Assembly (NCBI GenBank): GCA_031258375.1
Contig: JAIRMX010000207.1
Span: forward strand, 1-9,133
Direction of reading: 5' to 3'
From: Elusimicrobiota bacterium
GTDB taxonomy: Bacteria; Elusimicrobiota; Elusimicrobia; Elusimicrobiales; Elusimicrobiaceae
Length of the DNA: 9,133 nt
Below are positions 6,669 through 9,133 of this stretch, in pieces. Within the stretch, counting starts at the first letter, position 1. The number at the start of each line of letters is the position of its first letter. The notes beneath the pieces were generated by a model. That model saw only the letters and a list, made by a program, of their open reading frames with translations, searched no databases and had not been told where the DNA came from. Made by a program: the position numbers and the translations under genes.

Positions 6669-6911
6669 ATTATGACGGCGAAGTCTTCTCGGCGTTATAT
6701 GGTATGGAGGAAAATCTATGGCGACTTCATCGCCGCGCTTAATTTTTTACGTTAATAATTACAGCTTCGAGAAAAAACAAAAAAACTTCCTTATATTAAA
6801 AAACCGCCGTAGAATTAGCTTATAGACAGATACCTTCTTTTAACTGCGTTTTTGTTTTTCAAAATAGTTCTCCATATAAATGGAATTTTTAAGCAGTAAT
6901 ATTCAATCGCG
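6669..6911. other. carA-carB spacer without an established gene
   Basis: The stretch between the carA stop codon and the carB promoter is AT-rich. It contains the inverted repeat listed separately and no convincing intrinsic terminator on the minus strand, so carA transcripts may read into carB. On the plus strand GGAGG (6706-6710) precedes a 35-codon ORF at 6718-6825 (ATG to TAG), which is Lys/Arg-rich with no recognised family. On the minus strand GGAG (6873-6870) precedes a 15-codon ORF from TTG at 6862 to TAA at 6815, overlapping an 11-codon ORF from ATG at 6875 to TAA at 6840. These may be chance; none is called as a gene. Confidence 0.4.
6676..6735. repeat. Imperfect inverted repeat upstream of the carB promoter
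   Basis: CGGCGAAGTC (6676-6685) is the inverse of GACTTC plus GCCG (6723-6728 and 6732-6735) with a 3-nt bulge, enclosing 37 nt. A smaller hairpin, GGCGA/TCGCC (6720-6724 with 6730-6734), lies in the right arm. It abuts the carB -35 box, so it could be an operator, or a leader structure in a carA-carB read-through transcript. The role is unknown. Confidence 0.4.
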
Positions 6912-8051
6912 TTATGCTATCAATTTAATAAATTCTTTTATAATCCACGTTGTGTCATTTGGGCCGCCGGAGGCTTCGGGATGGAATTGAGCCGACATAA
7001 AAGGCTTGTTTTTATGTTTAATGCCCTCAATGCTGCCGTCATTTGCGTTTTCAAACCATACTTGCCAGCCTTTAGGCAGAGATTTGCGGTTAACTTCAAA
7101 ACTGTGGTTTTGGCTTGTCATAAAACCGCGCCGAGTTTCAACTTCAAATACCGGCTGGTTAAAACTGCGATGACCTCTGAGCAATTTGCGCGTTTTTGCG
7201 CCCGCAGCCAGCGCCATAATTTGATGGCCGAGGCAAATGCCCAGTACGGGTTTATTTCCTTTTAAAAGTTTTTTTACATTATTTATCACGCCGCCGGTAT
7301 TTTGCGGATCGCCCGGTCCGTTGCTTAGTACCCAAGCGTCGCAATTAACTTTTTCCACGTCGCTGTCCCAAGGCAGAATTTCAACGGTACAGTCGTTTTG
7401 TGCAAAAATGCGCGCTATATTAAATTTCGTGCCGAAATCCAAAAGCGCGATTTTATTTTTACCTTTGCCGAGCGTGATGGGAGTTTTAACCGACACCGAC
7501 GGCAAAAGATTATATTGTGAAGGATCGACAAAATCCGTGCGGCCGAAGTTTTTTAGGAATTCAAATCTAGTATTGTCGTAAAACGCGTTTTTATTTTGCG
7601 GGACTATACGGCCAAAAAGCGGTTTTTTTGCGTCGCGTATCATTTGCACAAGGCGGCGCGTGTCAATGCCCGCTATTCCCGGCACGCCGCTCAAAAGCAG
7701 CCATTCGCGCAGATTTTTTCCGTGTTCGTAGTGAAAACAATCGTCAAAAGTATCAGATACTATTATACCCTGCGTTTTAATGCCCGCGCTTTCATAGCCG
7801 TAAGACTTTAAAAAATCCCCTTCATTTGAGGAGGGGATTCCGTAATTGCCAATAAGCGAAAAACTGAAAACCAATATTTGACCAAGATAAGAAGGGTCAG
7901 TCATAGCTTCGCTGTATGCGAGCATTCCGGTTGAAAACACCATCTCGCCGCTGGACACGGCGTTTGCGCCTATGAGCCGGCCTTCCATTTTTACGCCGTT
8001 TGATAAATCAAGAACGGCTTTTTCGTATTCTTTTTTTAGTATTTGTTTCAT
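6912..8051 (-). CDS. carA: Carbamoyl-phosphate synthase small (glutaminase) chain
   Basis: CarA hydrolyses glutamine and channels ammonia to CarB in the cytosolic heterodimer. At 379 residues its length matches the family. The N-terminal CPSase small-chain domain (about 10-140) includes Gly-Glu-Met-Val-Phe-Ser-Thr-Gly-Met (35-43), Asp-Pro-Ser-Tyr-Leu-Gly-Gln (52-58) and Gly-Ile-Ala-Gly-Ile-Asp-Thr-Arg (125-132). The class I glutamine amidotransferase domain follows, with Ser-Asn-Gly-Pro-Gly-Asp-Pro (243-249), nucleophile Cys273 in Gly-Ile-Cys-Leu-Gly-His-Gln (271-277), and the His357/Glu359 dyad in Gln-Phe-His-Pro-Glu-Ala. All catalytic residues are present, so it should be active. The segment around Asn-Ala-Asn-Asp-Gly-Ser (335-340) resembles CAD-type glutaminase domains, in line with the CarB type. 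A weak AGAGA lies about 7 nt before the ATG at 8051. It precedes carB in the same direction but almost 300 nt away, unlike the tight carAB operons of many bacteria. Confidence 0.97.
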   Translation of the reverse strand: MKQILKKEYEKAVLDLSNGVKMEGRLIGANAVSSGEMVFSTGMLAYSEAMTDPSYLGQILVFSFSLIGNYGIPSSNEGDFLKSYGYESAGIKTQGIIVSDTFDDCFHYEHGKNLREWLLLSGVPGIAGIDTRRLVQMIRDAKKPLFGRIVPQNKNAFYDNTRFEFLKNFGRTDFVDPSQYNLLPSVSVKTPITLGKGKNKIALLDFGTKFNIARIFAQNDCTVEILPWDSDVEKVNCDAWVLSNGPGDPQNTGGVINNVKKLLKGNKPVLGICLGHQIMALAAGAKTRKLLRGHRSFNQPVFEVETRRGFMTSQNHSFEVNRKSLPKGWQVWFENANDGSIEGIKHKNKPFMSAQFHPEASGGPNDTTWIIKEFIKLIA

Positions 8052-8088
8052 ATATTTATGTCTCTGACGCCAAAGCTTAAACCTATTT

Positions 8089-8118
8089 ATTCTATCACAT
8101 TTATAGCCGCGAAGACAA
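8089..8118 (-). promoter_or_regulatory. carA promoter with extended -10
   Basis: Minus strand: TAGAAT (8094-8089), 5 of 6 to the -10 consensus, is preceded by TGA to give an extended -10. TTGTCT (8118-8113), 4 of 6, lies 18 nt upstream. The expected start near 8082 leaves about 30 nt of leader. No attenuator hairpin or PyrR-type leader is visible in that short leader. Confidence 0.55.
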
Positions 8119-8191
8119 ATATAATGTTAATGTTCAGAGAGATATGAGAAGTCCAGACAGAAATGACGCAATATATTAAAGGAGAGGTATT

Positions 8192-8372
8192 ATGAATTTT
8201 TAGATATAATAACATATTGAACTCGGCCTTGACGAAAAAACGACTAAAGAAAGTCTTCATTAAAACTATTATGTCTTTGAGATTTAAAGTAAGGAACGGG
8301 TTATTTCAGTGCTTCTCCCTTAAGGCCGAAACAGCGGTTCTATTCTTCCCGCGGATAGTTGCCGGCATATGA
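8192..8372 (+). pseudogene. Possible frameshifted small ORF, about 59 codons
   Basis: GGAGAGG at 8181-8187 stands 4 nt before ATG AAT TTT followed at once by TAG (8201-8203). If one T were missing from the five-T run at 8197-8201, the frame would continue from AGA (8202) for 56 further codons to TGA at 8370-8372. The resulting product is Lys/Arg-rich in its first third and hydrophobic at its end, with no family I recognise. This may be a decayed small gene, a slippage site, a sequence error or chance. The hairpins inside the tail weaken the coding reading. Confidence 0.2.
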
Positions 8373-8406
8373 TTACCGGCGGGAAGATTATAATCCCCGC
8401 CGGCAA
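8344..8406. repeat. Cluster of overlapping GC-rich inverted repeats
   Basis: Four perfect or near-perfect pairings share the same bases: TCTTCCCGC (8344-8352) with GCGGGAAGA (8379-8387); TTGCCGGC (8359-8366) with GCCGGCAA (8399-8406); CCGGCGGG (8376-8383) with CCCGCCGG (8396-8403); and GCCGG (8361-8365) with CCGGC (8376-8380). Several are mutually exclusive, and the first two interleave as a pseudoknot would. No T-run follows on either strand, so it is not a plain intrinsic terminator. Confidence 0.7.
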
Positions 8407-8417
8407 TTGCCTTATCT

Positions 8418-8452
8418 TAAACACACAAAGCTCCCGCGCATGCGCGGGAGCT
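8418..8452 (-). terminator. Perfect 24-bp palindrome, likely terminator of the cysteine-rich gene
   Basis: Positions 8429-8452 form a perfect palindrome with left arm AGCTCCCGCGCA, giving a GC-rich stem of about 10 bp with a 4-nt loop. On the minus strand it lies 25 nt after the stop codon at 8478 and is followed by a T-rich tract (TTTGTGTGTTT). The tract is interrupted, so termination may be incomplete. On the plus strand the flank is TGATTTATTATTTTA, so some bidirectional activity is possible. Confidence 0.75.
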
Positions 8453-8477
8453 GATTTATTATTTTACTTATATCCGA

Positions 8478-9133
8478 TTAATAAGCAGGAGAAGTAGCAA
8501 CGGCTCCTATACGACCCATAGATCCGCTTTTATACCGTTTAAGTGGCGCTCCCGCTCCGTATCCGCCCGGCGTTCCCGGCACGCATTCGTAAGAGCTGTC
8601 AAAACCGTATCCGTCGGGGCATTCATAGAGTTGTATCTTACCGCAATATTGCCACTGTCCATCCTCATTAAAAGGTACCAAAGCACAATCCTCGGTATAA
8701 AAGTTCATATTAGGATCATTATGACAATCAAATAATGCATGATGCGCTCCTCTCTCGTTCATACAGTATTGAGCATTAAAATCAAACGATCCATTGTATG
8801 AAACGCTGTCTAAAGAATGACATGTTCCGGAATCTGTCCCATTGCGTCCCGCATAACATCTATAAACAGCGGGACAGCAGAACCTGCTTGCTACGGGAAT
8901 AATTACCTCGTTACAAGATCCCCATCTGCCATCTAGGCATATTTGCGTGCCATTGTTCCCGCACGAACGACTTTCACCGGACTGACATATGTTGATGACG
9001 AAGTCATCGTATTCCCACTGGCATTGGTCATTGCATGTTGCAGCAAGCATACTAAGACACAGTCTCCCGGTACAATCGGGATCTAACGGTATATTTTCCC
9101 CTGTCTCTCCGGGCGTGCATACCCCTTCATCAG
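8478..9133 (-). CDS. Cysteine-rich, probably exported protein (N-terminus beyond the window)
   Basis: The frame is open from the right edge to TAA at 8480-8478, giving 217 visible residues. The first in-frame ATG (9050) is probably internal, because the 27 codons before it keep the same cysteine-rich character. About 19 residues are Cys (near 9%), which suggests disulfide bonds outside the cytoplasm. One segment, Cys-Gln-Ser-Gly-Glu-Ser-Arg-Ser-Cys-Gly through Gly-Thr-Gln-Ile-Cys to Gly-Arg-Trp-Gly-Ser-Cys, follows the pattern C-x-x-G-E-x-R-x-C-G ... G-T-Q-x-C ... G-x-W-G-x-C known from cysteine-rich secreted proteins of myxobacteria and others. The preceding Thr-Cys-Asn-Asp-Gln-Cys-Gln-Trp looks like a second, related unit. 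The last ~33 residues are Gly/Pro/Ser-rich and lack cysteine. No catalytic motif, membrane segment or anchor is visible; any signal peptide would lie outside the window. Function unknown; a surface or adhesion role is plausible. A strong palindrome terminator follows. Confidence 0.75.
   Translation of the reverse strand, partial: DEGVCTPGETGENIPLDPDCTGRLCLSMLAATCNDQCQWEYDDFVINICQSGESRSCGNNGTQICLDGRWGSCNEVIIPVASRFCCPAVYRCYAGRNGTDSGTCHSLDSVSYNGSFDFNAQYCMNERGAHHALFDCHNDPNMNFYTEDCALVPFNEDGQWQYCGKIQLYECPDGYGFDSSYECVPGTPGGYGAGAPLKRYKSGSMGRIGAVATSPAY

Larger units (their letters stand above)
8119..8428. other. Region without an intact gene, rich in inverted repeats
   Basis: No complete gene of plausible length is present. 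The stretch contains a strong Shine-Dalgarno-like GGAGAGG (8181-8187) before ATG at 8192, and an 8-bp inverted repeat TCGGCCTT (8223-8230) / AAGGCCGA (8322-8329). Within that pair sits a small GACT/AGTC hairpin (8242-8255). A GC-rich hairpin cluster at 8344-8406 follows. It lies between the 3' end of the cysteine-rich gene and the carA promoter. It could be a decayed gene, a non-coding RNA locus or repeat debris. No known RNA family (tRNA, 6S, SRP, tmRNA, RNase P) was recognised. Confidence 0.45.

Noticed and set aside
8052..8477. Searched for tRNA, 6S RNA, SRP RNA, tmRNA, RNase P RNA, riboswitch or CRISPR repeats
   Set aside because: No signature of any of these was found by eye. Repeats present are inverted, not regularly spaced direct repeats.
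8478..9050. Treating the ATG at 9050 as the true start of the cysteine-rich gene
   Set aside because: The frame stays open to the window edge with the same cysteine-rich composition, and no ribosome site precedes that ATG.

Overview
This looks like an ordinary bacterial chromosome segment of moderate GC content from an anaerobe-like organism. The evidence is a bacterial (clostridial-type) ferredoxin, an iron-sulfur flavoprotein, good Shine-Dalgarno sites in front of several genes, and classical sigma70-type promoters. Two things stand out: a carbamoyl-phosphate synthase large chain whose signature motifs match the animal/fungal CAD type better than E. coli CarB, and a cysteine-rich, probably exported protein. 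The promoters and Shine-Dalgarno use argue against Bacteroidota, which also carry CAD-like CarB. My tentative guess is Elusimicrobiota or a related lineage; this is inference from gene style, not proof.

Layout. Positions 1-150 hold the 3' end of a 2[4Fe-4S] ferredoxin gene, closed by a strong intrinsic terminator. An extended -10 promoter then starts a tight forward operon: a small two-helix membrane protein (DUF4321-like), maf (nucleotide pyrophosphatase) and trxB (thioredoxin reductase). The gaps are 1 nt and a 4-nt ATGA overlap. A flavodoxin-fold FMN/iron-sulfur protein follows after 43 nt with its own ribosome binding site. Next is recO (recombination repair), which lacks a Shine-Dalgarno site and has a TATAAT box placed so that transcription would start on the ATG itself.

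recO converges on carB with only 2 nt between stop codons. On the minus strand, carA (glutaminase chain) lies upstream of carB (synthetase chain). Together they make carbamoyl phosphate for pyrimidines and arginine. They are not fused and not tightly coupled: nearly 300 nt separate them, with a convincing private promoter for carB, an imperfect inverted repeat and several tiny ORFs. carA has its own extended -10 promoter.

From about 8119 to 8477 there is no intact gene. The stretch holds a possible frameshifted small ORF, a cluster of GC-rich inverted repeats that could form competing hairpins, and a 24-bp perfect palindrome. The palindrome is the likely terminator of the last gene, a cysteine-rich protein on the minus strand that runs off the right edge.

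No tRNA, rRNA, CRISPR array, transposase or phage gene was recognised. The most interesting items are the CAD-like CarB, the probable leaderless recO transcript, the structured carA-carB spacer, and the 8119-8477 region.
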